DNA of 64,000 bases from Lachnospiraceae bacterium (GTDB lineage Bacteria; Bacillota; Clostridia; Lachnospirales; Lachnospiraceae): NCBI GenBank assembly GCA_021153185.1, contig JAGKTY010000004.1:1-64000 (forward strand), read 5' to 3'. Positions 33,486 to 41,711 of this stretch are shown piece after piece (positions within the stretch are counted from its first letter, which is position 1; every line of letters starts with the position of its first letter). A model generated the notes under the pieces. That model was not told the DNA's origin, ran no database searches, and saw only the letters and a program-made list of their open reading frames with translations. Both the position numbers and the translations under genes were made by a program.

Positions 33486-34460
33486 ATGGCACAAAAAGGC
33501 GATTTGATGACAGTGAGACAGGATGTGCGTGTTCTCGATGCGACACTAAGGGATGGAGGTCTTGCTAACAACTTTTATTTTTCGGACGAATTCGTAAATG
33601 CATTATATAGAGCAAATGTGAAGGCCGGTGTTGACTACATGGAGATGGGTTACAAGGCTTCCAAAGAAATGTTTGATGTAAACAAATTTGGCAAATGGAA
33701 ATTCTGTAACGAGGACGATATCCGTGCAATTGTCGGAGATAATAATTCTGACCTCAAAATTGCAGTTATGGCAGATGTCGGACGTTGCGATTACAAAAAT
33801 GATATAATCTGCAGATCAGACAGCGCAGTTGACATGATCCGTGTTGCGACATACATTCATACAATGCCAACAGCAATCGAGATGATTGAGGATGCCAAAA
33901 ATAAAGGTTACGAAGTAACGTGCAACATTATGGCAATCAGCAATGCCAAGGAAAGTGATATTAAGCAGGCGCTTGATATGCTCGGACAGAGCCCGGTTGA
34001 AGGAATCTATATTGTGGACAGTTATGGTTCACTTTTCCCTGAGCAGGTGAGAAATATCACAGAGATGTACATGGAGGCGGCTGATAAATATGGCAAGCTT
34101 CTTGGTATTCATGCACATAACAATCAGCAGTTAGCATTTGCAAATACGATAGAGGCGTTAACGCATGGCGTTAGTTACCTGGATGCAACAATGAGTGGTA
34201 TGGGACGCGGTGCAGGCAACTGTCCGATGGAGTTATTGCTTGGGTTCCTTAAGAATCCGAAATACAATATTTATCCGGTGCTGCAGTTCATCGAGGAGCA
34301 GATTAAGAAAGTGAAAGAGGAGGGTGCTGTATGGGGCTTTGATATTCCATACATGTTGACAGGTCAGCTTGACCAGCATCCGTCCGCAGCAATCGACTGC
34401 ATGAAGGAAGGCAGAACGGATTATTCTTCGTTCTACACAGAGCTTCTTGATCGTATCTAG
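33486..34460 (+). CDS. DRE-TIM aldolase/lyase family protein
   Basis: A 324-residue TIM-barrel protein of the HMG-CoA lyase-like/4-hydroxy-2-oxovalerate aldolase group. The metal motif is VLDATLRDGGLANN (Asp in about position 14), followed by VDYMEMGYKAS, the strand VEGIYIVDSYGSLFPEQV and the HAHNNQQLAFANTIEAL metal-binding His pair, then YLDATMSGMGRGAGNCPMELLL. It would cleave or form a C-C bond next to a keto acid, but the substrate is not shown. It is monocistronic: GGAGGAAATATAAA precedes the ATG and a terminator follows at 34574. Confidence 0.88.
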   Translation: MAQKGDLMTVRQDVRVLDATLRDGGLANNFYFSDEFVNALYRANVKAGVDYMEMGYKASKEMFDVNKFGKWKFCNEDDIRAIVGDNNSDLKIAVMADVGRCDYKNDIICRSDSAVDMIRVATYIHTMPTAIEMIEDAKNKGYEVTCNIMAISNAKESDIKQALDMLGQSPVEGIYIVDSYGSLFPEQVRNITEMYMEAADKYGKLLGIHAHNNQQLAFANTIEALTHGVSYLDATMSGMGRGAGNCPMELLLGFLKNPKYNIYPVLQFIEEQIKKVKEEGAVWGFDIPYMLTGQLDQHPSAAIDCMKEGRTDYSSFYTELLDRI

Positions 34461-34573
34461 ATGATTCGCCGGCTTAGCAAACATACTTGGCCGGGGTGGT
34501 GAGAATGGATTGGTTTTACATTGTTTTTTGTGATAATAAAAAGAGAAATCGAATAGGGGATTAATGAGGGATG

Positions 34574-34609
34574 AAAAGGCCACTTCCGCAGGGAGTGGTC
34601 TTTTCTTTT
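34574..34609 (+). terminator. terminator after the aldolase gene
   Basis: AAAAGGCCACT...AGTGGTCTTTT hairpin followed by CTTTT. Confidence 0.8.
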
Positions 34610-34635
34610 GGAGTATAGTATAATCTTTCTTAGCG

Positions 34636-34684
34636 TGACGCCTCACAGGGTTTGCCATCTGATGCATAGGAAATAGCGCTGATG
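34636..34684 (+). repeat. dispersed repeat R1, copy 1
   Basis: GACGCCTCACAGGGTTTGCC followed by TCTGATGCATAGG and AAATAGCGCTGATG. Copies lie at 34791-34832 (truncated) and 35136-35193. The first and third are nearly identical, and they bracket the tandem array. Confidence 0.8.
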
Positions 34685-34790
34685 AATAAAAGCAGTAAAT
34701 GCGTCGCGCTCCTATCATATGTTATCATCTTGCAAACGCGCTTTCGCTCCGGCTACGGCGTAGCGGTACTAAATTCGCAACAAGTTGCTC

Positions 34791-34832
34791 ATTAAGTGCC
34801 GACGCCTCACAGGGTTTGCCATCTGATGCATA
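34791..34832 (+). repeat. dispersed repeat R1, copy 2 (truncated)
   Basis: ATTAAGTGCC then GACGCCTCACAGGGTTTGCC and ATCTGATGCAT. It ends before the AAATAGCGCTGAT part and stands just upstream of the tandem array. Confidence 0.78.
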
Positions 34833-34842
34833 TGTAGTCGCG

Positions 34843-35136
34843 AACCCCATGTAAAATAGCGCCAATTATTACGTGGGAAAAACAGAAAAATGGAAAACCC
34901 CATGTAAAATAGTGTCAATTATTACGTGGGAAAACAGAGAAATGAAGAAACCACATGTAAAATAGTGTCAATTATTACGTGGGAAAACAGAGAAATGAAG
35001 AAACCCCATGTAAAATAGTGTCAATTATTACATGGGAAAACAGAAAAATGGAAAACCCCATGTAAAATAGTGTCAATTATTACATGGGAAAACAGAGAAA
35101 TGAAGAACCCCATGTAAAATAGCGCTGATTCTTACA
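34843..35136 (+). repeat. tandem array of six 52/53-bp units
   Basis: The core CATGTAAAATAG recurs at 34848, 34901, 34954, 35007, 35059 and 35111, so the spacing is 53, 53, 53, 52, 52. Most units hold CCCATGTAA and, 14 nt on, TTACATGGG or TTACGTGGG. These form a 9-bp hairpin in which T-A and T-G versions both keep pairing. Between hairpins lies AAAACAGAGAAATGAAGA or a close variant. The last unit is partial and merges into R1 copy 3. No ORF with a ribosome site covers the array. Confidence 0.88.
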
Positions 35137-35193
35137 TTAAGTGCCGACGCCTCACAGGGTTTGCCGTCTGATGCATAGGAAATAGCGCTGATG
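35136..35193 (+). repeat. dispersed repeat R1, copy 3
   Basis: ATTAAGTGCCGACGCCTCAC through GCATAGGAAATAGCGCTGATG. It shares AAATAGCGCTGAT with the last array unit, so the two repeat families appear to be related. It ends 40 nt before the hflX start. Confidence 0.8.
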
Positions 35194-35232
35194 CCATAAT
35201 TGTAATATAAGAGAGAGTTAGGAGAGATAGGC

Positions 35233-36510
35233 TTGGAACGTGCAATATTAGTAGGAGTTAATTTGGGAATGCAGGATTCGTTTGAGCGTTCCATGAAGGA
35301 ACTAAGGTCGCTTGCTGAGGCGTGTGACATGGAGGTTGTCGGGATTGTGACGCAGAATCTGCCGAGTGTGAATAAGGCACTTTATATTGGGAATGGTAAG
35401 GTGGAGGAGGTGGCGCAGCTTGCAGCGATGCAGGAGGCGGATGTGGTCATTTTTGACAACCCACTTTCGCCGGCGCAGCTTGGCAATTTGAAAGAGGAAT
35501 TGCATTTGGCTGTGCTTGACAGAACAAATTTGATTTTGCAGATTTTCTCAGACAGGGCACGGACGAGGGAGGCAAAGCTTCAGGTAGAGGTAGCAAATTT
35601 GCAGTATCTGCTTCCGAGACTTGTCGGTGCGTATGATGCACTCAGCAGACAGGGTGGTGGCAGCGGTTCGATGAGCAACAAGGGTGCCGGTGAAAAAAAG
35701 ATTGAGCTTGACAGGCGCCGTATTGAAAAGAGATTGACACTTCTTCGTCAGGAACTTAAGGAGATGGAGGGCGAGCGTGAGGTTCAGCGAAAAGGCAGGC
35801 TGAATTCTGATCTTCCGATCGTCGCACTGGTCGGTTACACAAACGCCGGGAAGTCGTCACTCATGAATGCCATGTTATCGTTAACGAGCGATGATGTGGA
35901 CAAGCAGGTGTTTGAGAAGGATATGCTGTTTGCGACGCTTGATACGACAGTTCGAAAGATTGTGACGCCGCAGAAAAAGAATTTCCTACTGACAGATACA
36001 GTAGGGTTTATTGACAATCTTCCGCATCAGCTTGTTAAGGCATTCCGCTCAACGCTTGAGGAAGTCAAAAATGCAGATTTGCTTTTGCATATTGTGGACG
36101 CTTCGGACCCGGACTACAAAGAGCATTACAAGGTAACAATCGATACGCTCCATGAACTGGGGGCAGATGATATCAGACGTGTTACGATTTTAAACAAATG
36201 TGATTTGGCAGATCATCCTTCCACCATTGCCGGGGCAGTCATGCAGTATGATCCCGGGGTAGAACAAAAGATATATTTGAGCGCCAAAAATGAAAAGGAT
36301 GTGGAAGACTTGATTGCGTTTCTTTGCAAGGCGGCTTATCCGGGGGATGAAACGTATGAATTGCTCATTCCGTTTACGGATGGCAATGTTTTTTCTTACT
36401 TGAAAGATAATACAACGATTTTTGAGCAACGTTACGAGGCGGAAGGAATTTATGTAAAGGCGTCTCTTTCCGCAAAAGACGCTGGAAGATTTCAGAAATA
36501 CGTGTTATAA
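35233..36510 (+). CDS. hflX: GTPase HflX
   Basis: A 425-residue ribosome-associated GTPase. The N-terminal HflX domain has LSPAQLGNLKEELHLAVLDRTNLILQIFSDRARTREAKLQVE and the glycine-rich GGGSGSMSNKGAGEKKIELDRR. The G domain shows G1 VGYTNAGKSSLMNAM (about 199-213), G3 DTVGF and G4 NKCD. HflX splits stalled or idle ribosomes. The start is TTG 35233, with TTAGGAGAGATAGG just upstream; the repeat array lies directly upstream and may be in its 5' region. Confidence 0.94.
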   Translation: MERAILVGVNLGMQDSFERSMKELRSLAEACDMEVVGIVTQNLPSVNKALYIGNGKVEEVAQLAAMQEADVVIFDNPLSPAQLGNLKEELHLAVLDRTNLILQIFSDRARTREAKLQVEVANLQYLLPRLVGAYDALSRQGGGSGSMSNKGAGEKKIELDRRRIEKRLTLLRQELKEMEGEREVQRKGRLNSDLPIVALVGYTNAGKSSLMNAMLSLTSDDVDKQVFEKDMLFATLDTTVRKIVTPQKKNFLLTDTVGFIDNLPHQLVKAFRSTLEEVKNADLLLHIVDASDPDYKEHYKVTIDTLHELGADDIRRVTILNKCDLADHPSTIAGAVMQYDPGVEQKIYLSAKNEKDVEDLIAFLCKAAYPGDETYELLIPFTDGNVFSYLKDNTTIFEQRYEAEGIYVKASLSAKDAGRFQKYVL

Positions 36511-36588
36511 TAAATAGTTGTATTTTGATAAAATGCGGAAACCGATGAAATAGAAGGCAATCCACAAAAAGCGGTTTGAAAGGAGAAA

Positions 36589-37797
36589 ATGATGACGAAA
36601 ATAGATATTGTATCAGGATTTTTGGGCGCAGGAAAAACAACGCTCATTAAGAAACTTTTAAAAGAAGCACTTGTCGGAGAGCAGGTTGTTTTGATTGAGA
36701 ATGAGTTTGGTGAAATCGGAATCGATGGCGGATTTCTGAAGGAAGCGGGCATCGAAATTACAGAGATGAATTCGGGCTGTATTTGTTGTTCCCTCGTGGG
36801 CGATTTTGGAACTGCCTTAAAAGAAGTGTTAGAAAAGTATAAGCCGGACCGTATTTTAATTGAGCCATCCGGCGTTGGCAAGCTTTCGGATGTAATGAAA
36901 GCGGTAGAGGGCGTGACAAGCGGCGAGGATGTCGAGCTTGGAAGCGCAGTTGCTGTTGTTGATGCCAAGAAATGCAAAACATATCTCAAAAACTTTGGTG
37001 AGTTTTTTGAAAATCAGATTGCACATGCCGGAACGATTATTTTAAGTCGTACGGATGAAATGAAGGAAGAAAAGTTGGATGAGTGTCTTTCACTTATTCG
37101 TGAGCATAATGAAAAGGCAGCGATTATCACAACACCTTGGCCTCAGCTTGATGGAAAACTGATTAAGGATACTATCGAGAATGCCAAGGATTTAGAGGCA
37201 GAACTGATGAAGGAAGTGATGGAGCACCACCACGAGCACGATGAGAACTGCACGTGCGGCTGCCATGACCATGAGCATCATCATGAGCATGACCATGAAC
37301 ACCATCATGAGCATGAACACGGACATGAACACAACCACGAGCACGATGAGAACTGCACGTGCGGCTGCCATGACCATGACCATGAGCATCATCATGAGCA
37401 TGACCATGAGCACCATCACGAACACGGGCATGAGCACCACCACGAGCATGATGAGAACTGCACGTGCGGCTGCCATGAGCATGACCATGAGCACCATCAT
37501 GAGCATGGTCATCACCATGCAGATGATGTATTTGAGAGTTGGGGACTTGAGACGCCACACAAGTTTACAAAGGCAGAAATCGAACGTGCGCTTAGCGAAC
37601 TGGATCATCAGGAAAAATACGGATACGTCCTTCGTGCTAAAGGTATGGTCATGAATGCGGAGAGCGACAAGTTCATTCACTTTGACTATGTGCCGGGCGA
37701 GCCGGAAATCCGTGATGGTGCAAGCGATTACACCGGAAGACTTTGTGTTATCGGCTCAAAGATAAACAAGGAGGCAATCAAAGCGCTGTTTGCCTAA
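36589..37797 (+). CDS. CobW-family metallochaperone GTPase with His/Cys-rich insert
   Basis: A 402-residue G3E (CobW/YjiA) GTPase. Walker A is GFLGAGKTTL (10-19), the metal motif is GCICCS (63-68), and the CobW C-terminal domain lies at about 320-395 (YVLRAKGMVMN, HFDYVPGEPEIR). Between them, residues about 208-315 hold a His-rich insert with three copies of HDENCTCGCH separated by His-Glu/His-Asp runs. Such inserts bind several Zn2+, Ni2+ or Co2+ ions. The family hands metal to target enzymes using GTP. Two adjacent ATGs (36589, 36592) could start it. The next gene is a second G3E protein. Confidence 0.93.
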   Translation: MMTKIDIVSGFLGAGKTTLIKKLLKEALVGEQVVLIENEFGEIGIDGGFLKEAGIEITEMNSGCICCSLVGDFGTALKEVLEKYKPDRILIEPSGVGKLSDVMKAVEGVTSGEDVELGSAVAVVDAKKCKTYLKNFGEFFENQIAHAGTIILSRTDEMKEEKLDECLSLIREHNEKAAIITTPWPQLDGKLIKDTIENAKDLEAELMKEVMEHHHEHDENCTCGCHDHEHHHEHDHEHHHEHEHGHEHNHEHDENCTCGCHDHDHEHHHEHDHEHHHEHGHEHHHEHDENCTCGCHEHDHEHHHEHGHHHADDVFESWGLETPHKFTKAEIERALSELDHQEKYGYVLRAKGMVMNAESDKFIHFDYVPGEPEIRDGASDYTGRLCVIGSKINKEAIKALFA

Positions 37798-37879
37798 GAC
37801 GGAAGGAAAATGCCGCGCGCTCGTTGCGCCTTTTTATGACCGACACTTGCAGTGAAACAAATACATTAGAGGAATATCA

Positions 37880-38830
37880 ATGTTTGGGAGAAATAAAATG
37901 ATACCCGTATATTTTATCAATGGATTTTTGGATAGTGGAAAAACAGAATTTATCCGTTATACGTTAGCACAGCCTTATTTTCAGTCAAGACAGAAAACGC
38001 TTCTTCTTGTCTGTGAGGAGGGAGAGGTAGAGTATGACGAGAACCTGCTCGCCAAAAGCCGCACCGTGATGGAAGTGATTGACGAGGAGGAAGCCTTTAC
38101 CTCTGCTAATTTGATCGAGCTTGAAAAAAAATATAAGCCTGCCCGTATTGTGGTTGAATACAACGGTATGTGGAACGTGAAGGACATGAAGCTTCCGTGG
38201 CACTGGAAAATAGAGCAGCAGATTACGATGATTGACGGCTCGACTTTCCAGAGTTATTTCACCAATATGAAATCGATTTTGGCAGAACAGCTTCGCGGCT
38301 CGGAACTGATTATCATGAACAGATGTGATGGAATTGTCGATAAAATTGCATCGTATAAACGCAATATCAAGGCGATTAACCAGCAGGCAGAGATTATTTT
38401 TGAAGGAAAAGACGGAGAAATCAATGCCACATTGGAAGAAGATTTGCCATACGATGTCAATGCAGATGTCATTGAATTAAATGACGAAGGCTATGGCATT
38501 TGGTACTTGGATGTACTTGACAATCTGCCGCGGTATGTCGGAAAAACTGTCTCATTTATAGGTATGGTACTCATCCCGAACGGATTCCCAAACGGCTATT
38601 TCGTGCCGGGGCGTATGGCGATGACTTGCTGTGCGGATGATATGGCGTTTTTGGGATATGCGTGCAAATATGAGGGCACAGGTCAGCTCAAGCAAAAATC
38701 ATGGGTTCGGGTAACTGCTGAGGTAAAATATGAGTATTTTGAAGACTATCAGCAGGAAGGTCCGGTACTGCATGCGATAAAAATTGAGCAGACGCAAAAA
38801 CCGAAACAGGAAGTTATTAGCTTTGTATAA
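37880..38830 (+). CDS. G3E GTPase fused to a YcgQ (TIGR03943)-like C-terminal domain
   Basis: A 316-residue protein. Residues about 1-200 are a CobW-like P-loop GTPase (VYFINGFLDSGKTEFIRYTL; KYKPARIVVEYNG; NRCD), lacking the CxCC motif of the preceding gene. Residues about 210-316 resemble the C-terminal domain of YcgQ/TIGR03943 proteins: YVGKTVSFIGMVL, PGRMAMTCCADDMAFLGYACKY, SWVRVTAEVKYEY. YcgQ-like proteins are normally encoded beside CobW GTPases and a permease under zinc control. The start may be ATG 37880 or 37898; both have a site. It lies 10 nt before the AAA ATPase gene. Confidence 0.82.
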   Translation: MFGRNKMIPVYFINGFLDSGKTEFIRYTLAQPYFQSRQKTLLLVCEEGEVEYDENLLAKSRTVMEVIDEEEAFTSANLIELEKKYKPARIVVEYNGMWNVKDMKLPWHWKIEQQITMIDGSTFQSYFTNMKSILAEQLRGSELIIMNRCDGIVDKIASYKRNIKAINQQAEIIFEGKDGEINATLEEDLPYDVNADVIELNDEGYGIWYLDVLDNLPRYVGKTVSFIGMVLIPNGFPNGYFVPGRMAMTCCADDMAFLGYACKYEGTGQLKQKSWVRVTAEVKYEYFEDYQQEGPVLHAIKIEQTQKPKQEVISFV

Positions 38831-38839
38831 AGGGGAAAT

Positions 38840-40249
38840 ATGAGCAAAGTTAGTTTTGAAGAACTTTTGAATATATGCGATGACATCTGCGAACTCTTAA
38901 CCAATCCAAAGATTTGGAGTGCGGGGCTCAATCCGTACAATTTGAAGAATCAGATGCATTATGAGCTTTTAAAATTTGGTGTGTTTCTTGCAGATGCGGA
39001 TGGGGAGCTCTCGCCGGAGGAGATTGAGAAACTGCGCGAAAAGCTATCCATTTCAACCAATAAGATGAGTTTGGAAACGTTGCGGAATCGGGAGCATATT
39101 CCGAATTTATATCAAAATACGATTCCTGCTCCGCTCAAGTACGCGGTGCTCGCCGATGCGGGACAAAAGGTTGTAAATGATCCGTATAAGAACCAAAAAG
39201 CGCAGATTATGCTTGATACATATAAAACATTTGCGGGGTTCTTTTTGTCGCTGACGAGCCAGGAGCCGACAGAGCCGATGATGCAGCGTTATACGGAATA
39301 CAGCCAGATGCTTGAAAACTTTTTGAAGGAATATGGCGTATTTTATACGAGCTCGCAAAAATTCGTACAGACGGATAATGACCTTGCACCGAAGAACGCA
39401 AATGAATCAAAGGATGATTCGACGCTGGAAGAAAAACTGGAGCAGTTCAATCAGATGGTCGGACTTGCTGCTGTTAAAAAAGAAGTGAACAGTCTTGTCA
39501 ATCTGCTTCGGATTCAGAAGCTTCGCAAGGAAAAAGGTCTGAAGAATACAGCGACAAGCAAGCATATGGTATTTAGCGGAAATCCCGGAACCGGTAAGAC
39601 AACCGTAGCCAGAATCCTTGCCGGCATTTACAGAGACCTTGGCATTCTTGAAAAGGGACATCTTGTTGAGGTGGACCGTTCCGGTCTTGTAAAGGGATAT
39701 CTCGGACAGACGGCAACAAGGGTGATGGAAGTCGTTGATGAGGCGATGGGCGGTATTTTGTTTATTGATGAGGCCTATACGTTGACGGTTGGAAAAAGTG
39801 ATGGCGATTTTGGACAGGAGGCCGTTGATACGCTCTTAAAGGCGATGGAAGATCACAGGGATCAACTCGTTGTCATTGTGGCCGGATATCCGGATCTTAT
39901 GCAGGAGTTTTTGAATTCAAACCCGGGATTACAGTCCCGTTTTAACAAGTTTATTTATTTTGAGGATTACACGGCCGAGGAGCAGATAGAAATTATGCAG
40001 TCGATGTGTAAAGCGCAGGATTATGCCATTTCGGATGAAGCGCTTGCCTATCTGCGGGAGCGCATTGATGCGCGTATGCGCAACAAGCCTGAAAATTTTG
40101 CAAATGCCAGAGATGTGCGGAATCTGTTAGAAACCATGATTGCATCTCAGGCAACGAGACTGATTGCGCTGGAGAATCCGTCGCAGCAGGAGCTCCTTAC
40201 GATTGAACTTGAGGATGCGATGCAGGCGGTGAAGGATATGGAACTGTAG
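38840..40249 (+). CDS. CbxX/SpoVK-type AAA ATPase with TerB-like N-terminus
   Basis: A 469-residue protein. The N-terminal 190 residues are helical, with a TerB/EF-hand-like stretch FGVFLADADGELSPEEIEKLREKL (about 43-66). The AAA core follows: QMVGLAAVKKEVNSLVN, Walker A FSGNPGTGKTTVARIL (about 249-264), Walker B GGILFIDEAYTL, and QSRFNKFIYFEDYTAEE. The core is that of CbxX/CfqX (Rubisco activase-like) and SpoVK. Its substrate is unknown. Being co-encoded with two metal-chaperone GTPases suggests a remodelling role for a metalloprotein, but that is only context. Confidence 0.88.
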   Translation: MSKVSFEELLNICDDICELLTNPKIWSAGLNPYNLKNQMHYELLKFGVFLADADGELSPEEIEKLREKLSISTNKMSLETLRNREHIPNLYQNTIPAPLKYAVLADAGQKVVNDPYKNQKAQIMLDTYKTFAGFFLSLTSQEPTEPMMQRYTEYSQMLENFLKEYGVFYTSSQKFVQTDNDLAPKNANESKDDSTLEEKLEQFNQMVGLAAVKKEVNSLVNLLRIQKLRKEKGLKNTATSKHMVFSGNPGTGKTTVARILAGIYRDLGILEKGHLVEVDRSGLVKGYLGQTATRVMEVVDEAMGGILFIDEAYTLTVGKSDGDFGQEAVDTLLKAMEDHRDQLVVIVAGYPDLMQEFLNSNPGLQSRFNKFIYFEDYTAEEQIEIMQSMCKAQDYAISDEALAYLRERIDARMRNKPENFANARDVRNLLETMIASQATRLIALENPSQQELLTIELEDAMQAVKDMEL

Positions 40250-40257
40250 TGGACCGT

Positions 40258-40333
40258 GGGGACGGGGTTCGTGGTCCACATGAAAAAGGGACGGGGTTTG
40301 GTGGCCACATGTGGCACCCAAACCCCGTCCCCT
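40258..40333 (+). repeat. GC-rich palindromic repeat between convergent operons
   Basis: GGGACGGGGTTTGGTG (40288-40303) pairs with CACCCAAACCCCGTCCC (40315-40331) with one bulged G; the central GCCACATGTGGC is itself palindromic. A partial direct copy, GGGGACGGGGTTCGTGG, precedes it at 40258. It lies between the AAA ATPase gene and pyrI, so it could terminate both. It lacks a long T run. Confidence 0.7.
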
Positions 40334-40337
40334 AGGT

Positions 40338-40766
40338 TCATTTCCGGTTATATTTCTCTTCGCAGTATTTACAGCGGTAAATCTCTTTTTCCTTGTCGGC
40401 AAGCACAAAAATATGCGGTAGCTCCTGCTCGATGGATGTAATACAACGCGGGTTTTTGCATTTTACGACATTTTTGATTTCTGCAGGGAGCTTCAAGTTT
40501 AATTTGTCGACAATCTCCCCGTCTTTAATGACGTTCACAGTGATTTTGTGATCAATGAATCCAAGCACATCAAGATTCAACATATCGATATCACATTCCA
40601 CCTTCAAAATGTCCTTGCGGCCTTGTTTGTCACTTCGTGCATTTTTGATAATCGCAACTGTACAATCAAGCTTGTCAAGCTGCAGCAAATGATAGATTTC
40701 CAAGCTTTTGCCGGCTTCAATGTGGTCGAGCACAAAGCCCTCTTCAATCTTTCCAACGTTTAACAT
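40338..40766 (-). CDS. pyrI: aspartate carbamoyltransferase regulatory chain
   Basis: A 142-residue PyrI with the N-terminal allosteric domain (VGKIEEGFVLDHIEAGKSLEIYHLL) and the C-terminal zinc domain. The four zinc cysteines are in KCKNPRCIT and YRCKYCEEKY. It binds nucleotides and adjusts the PyrB catalytic trimer. It lies 20 nt after pyrB on the minus strand, the standard order, and ends at the GC-rich palindrome. Confidence 0.95.
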   Translation of the reverse strand: MLNVGKIEEGFVLDHIEAGKSLEIYHLLQLDKLDCTVAIIKNARSDKQGRKDILKVECDIDMLNLDVLGFIDHKITVNVIKDGEIVDKLNLKLPAEIKNVVKCKNPRCITSIEQELPHIFVLADKEKEIYRCKYCEEKYNRK

Positions 40767-40786
40767 AAATAGCCTCCTAGTCTAGC

Positions 40787-41698
40787 TTATACAAGCTCTA
40801 ATAATGTCAGGATGAGTGCCATACGAACGTAAACACCGTATTGTACCTGTTTGAAGTACGCCGCTCTCGGATCATCATCTACTTCGACGCTGATTTCGTT
40901 GACACGAGGAAGCGGATGAAGCACAAGCATGTCCTCTTTGGCGAGCGCCATTTTTGGCTTGTCCAAAATATAGAAATCCTTTAGGCGGACATAATCTTCT
41001 TCGTTGAAGAAACGTTCTTTTTGAACGCGCGTCATGTAGAGCAAATCAAGTCTGCCCATCACGTCCTCAAGACGGATACATTCCTCAAAAGATATCCCTT
41101 TTTCTGTTAAGGTGTCTGTGATATAATCCGGAACACGAAGCTCGTTTGGCGAAATGAAAATAAAGTGAATATTGTCGTAGCGTTCCAGTGCTCCGATGAG
41201 AGAGTGGACGGTACGGCCAAATTTCAGATCCCCACAAAGACCGATTGTAAAATTGTCAAGTCTGCCTTTTAGGGAACGGATGGTGAGAAGGTCCGTAAGT
41301 GTCTGTGTCGGATGCTGATGTCCGCCATCACCTGCATTGATGACGGGAATATTACTCTTTTCGGCTGCAACCATTGGTGCGCCTTCTTTTGGGTGACGCA
41401 TGGCACAAATATCTGCAAAGCAGGAGATGACACGAATTGTATCCGAAACGCTCTCGCCCTTTGCTGCTGAAGAAGAACCTGCATCGGAAAATCCGATGAC
41501 ACTACCGCCAAGATTCAGCATGGCGGATTCGAAACTCAGTCTCGTACGGGTACTTGGTTCGTAGAAACAGGTAGCTAATTTTTTGCCATCACAAATATGT
41601 GCATATTTGGATGGATTTTGCTCAATATCGTTTGCTAAATCAAACAGCTTGTCTAATTCTTCGGTAGAAAAATCAAGTGGACTCATTAAATGTCGCAT
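40787..41698 (-). CDS. pyrB: aspartate carbamoyltransferase catalytic chain
   Basis: A 303-residue transcarbamylase that makes N-carbamoyl-aspartate, the committed step of pyrimidine synthesis. Motifs are the carbamoyl phosphate site PSTRTRLSFESAM (about 49-61), the 80s loop SSAAKGESVSDT, GDGGHQHPTQTLTDL and HPLPRVNEISVEVDDDPRAAYF. It starts at ATG 41698, 13 nt after the nitroreductase gene, and precedes pyrI. Confidence 0.96.
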   Translation of the reverse strand: MRHLMSPLDFSTEELDKLFDLANDIEQNPSKYAHICDGKKLATCFYEPSTRTRLSFESAMLNLGGSVIGFSDAGSSSAAKGESVSDTIRVISCFADICAMRHPKEGAPMVAAEKSNIPVINAGDGGHQHPTQTLTDLLTIRSLKGRLDNFTIGLCGDLKFGRTVHSLIGALERYDNIHFIFISPNELRVPDYITDTLTEKGISFEECIRLEDVMGRLDLLYMTRVQKERFFNEEDYVRLKDFYILDKPKMALAKEDMLVLHPLPRVNEISVEVDDDPRAAYFKQVQYGVYVRMALILTLLELV

Positions 41699-41711
41699 CG
41701 TGCGTGGCCTC

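Noticed and set aside
34843..35136. Possible CRISPR array
   Set aside because: Repeat and spacing regions are both conserved between units, so there are no unique spacers; no cas genes are nearby. It is a plain tandem repeat.
37172..37680. Two long minus-strand ORFs with His/Met/Ala/Arg repeats
   Set aside because: They are the reverse strand of the His-rich repeat of the CobW gene; low-complexity codons remove stops. They have no ribosome sites.
38840..40249. AAA ATPase as part of the baseplate-like cluster
   Set aside because: It lies 8 kb away in a metal-chaperone operon, and its CbxX/SpoVK core differs from the ATPase type of injection loci.
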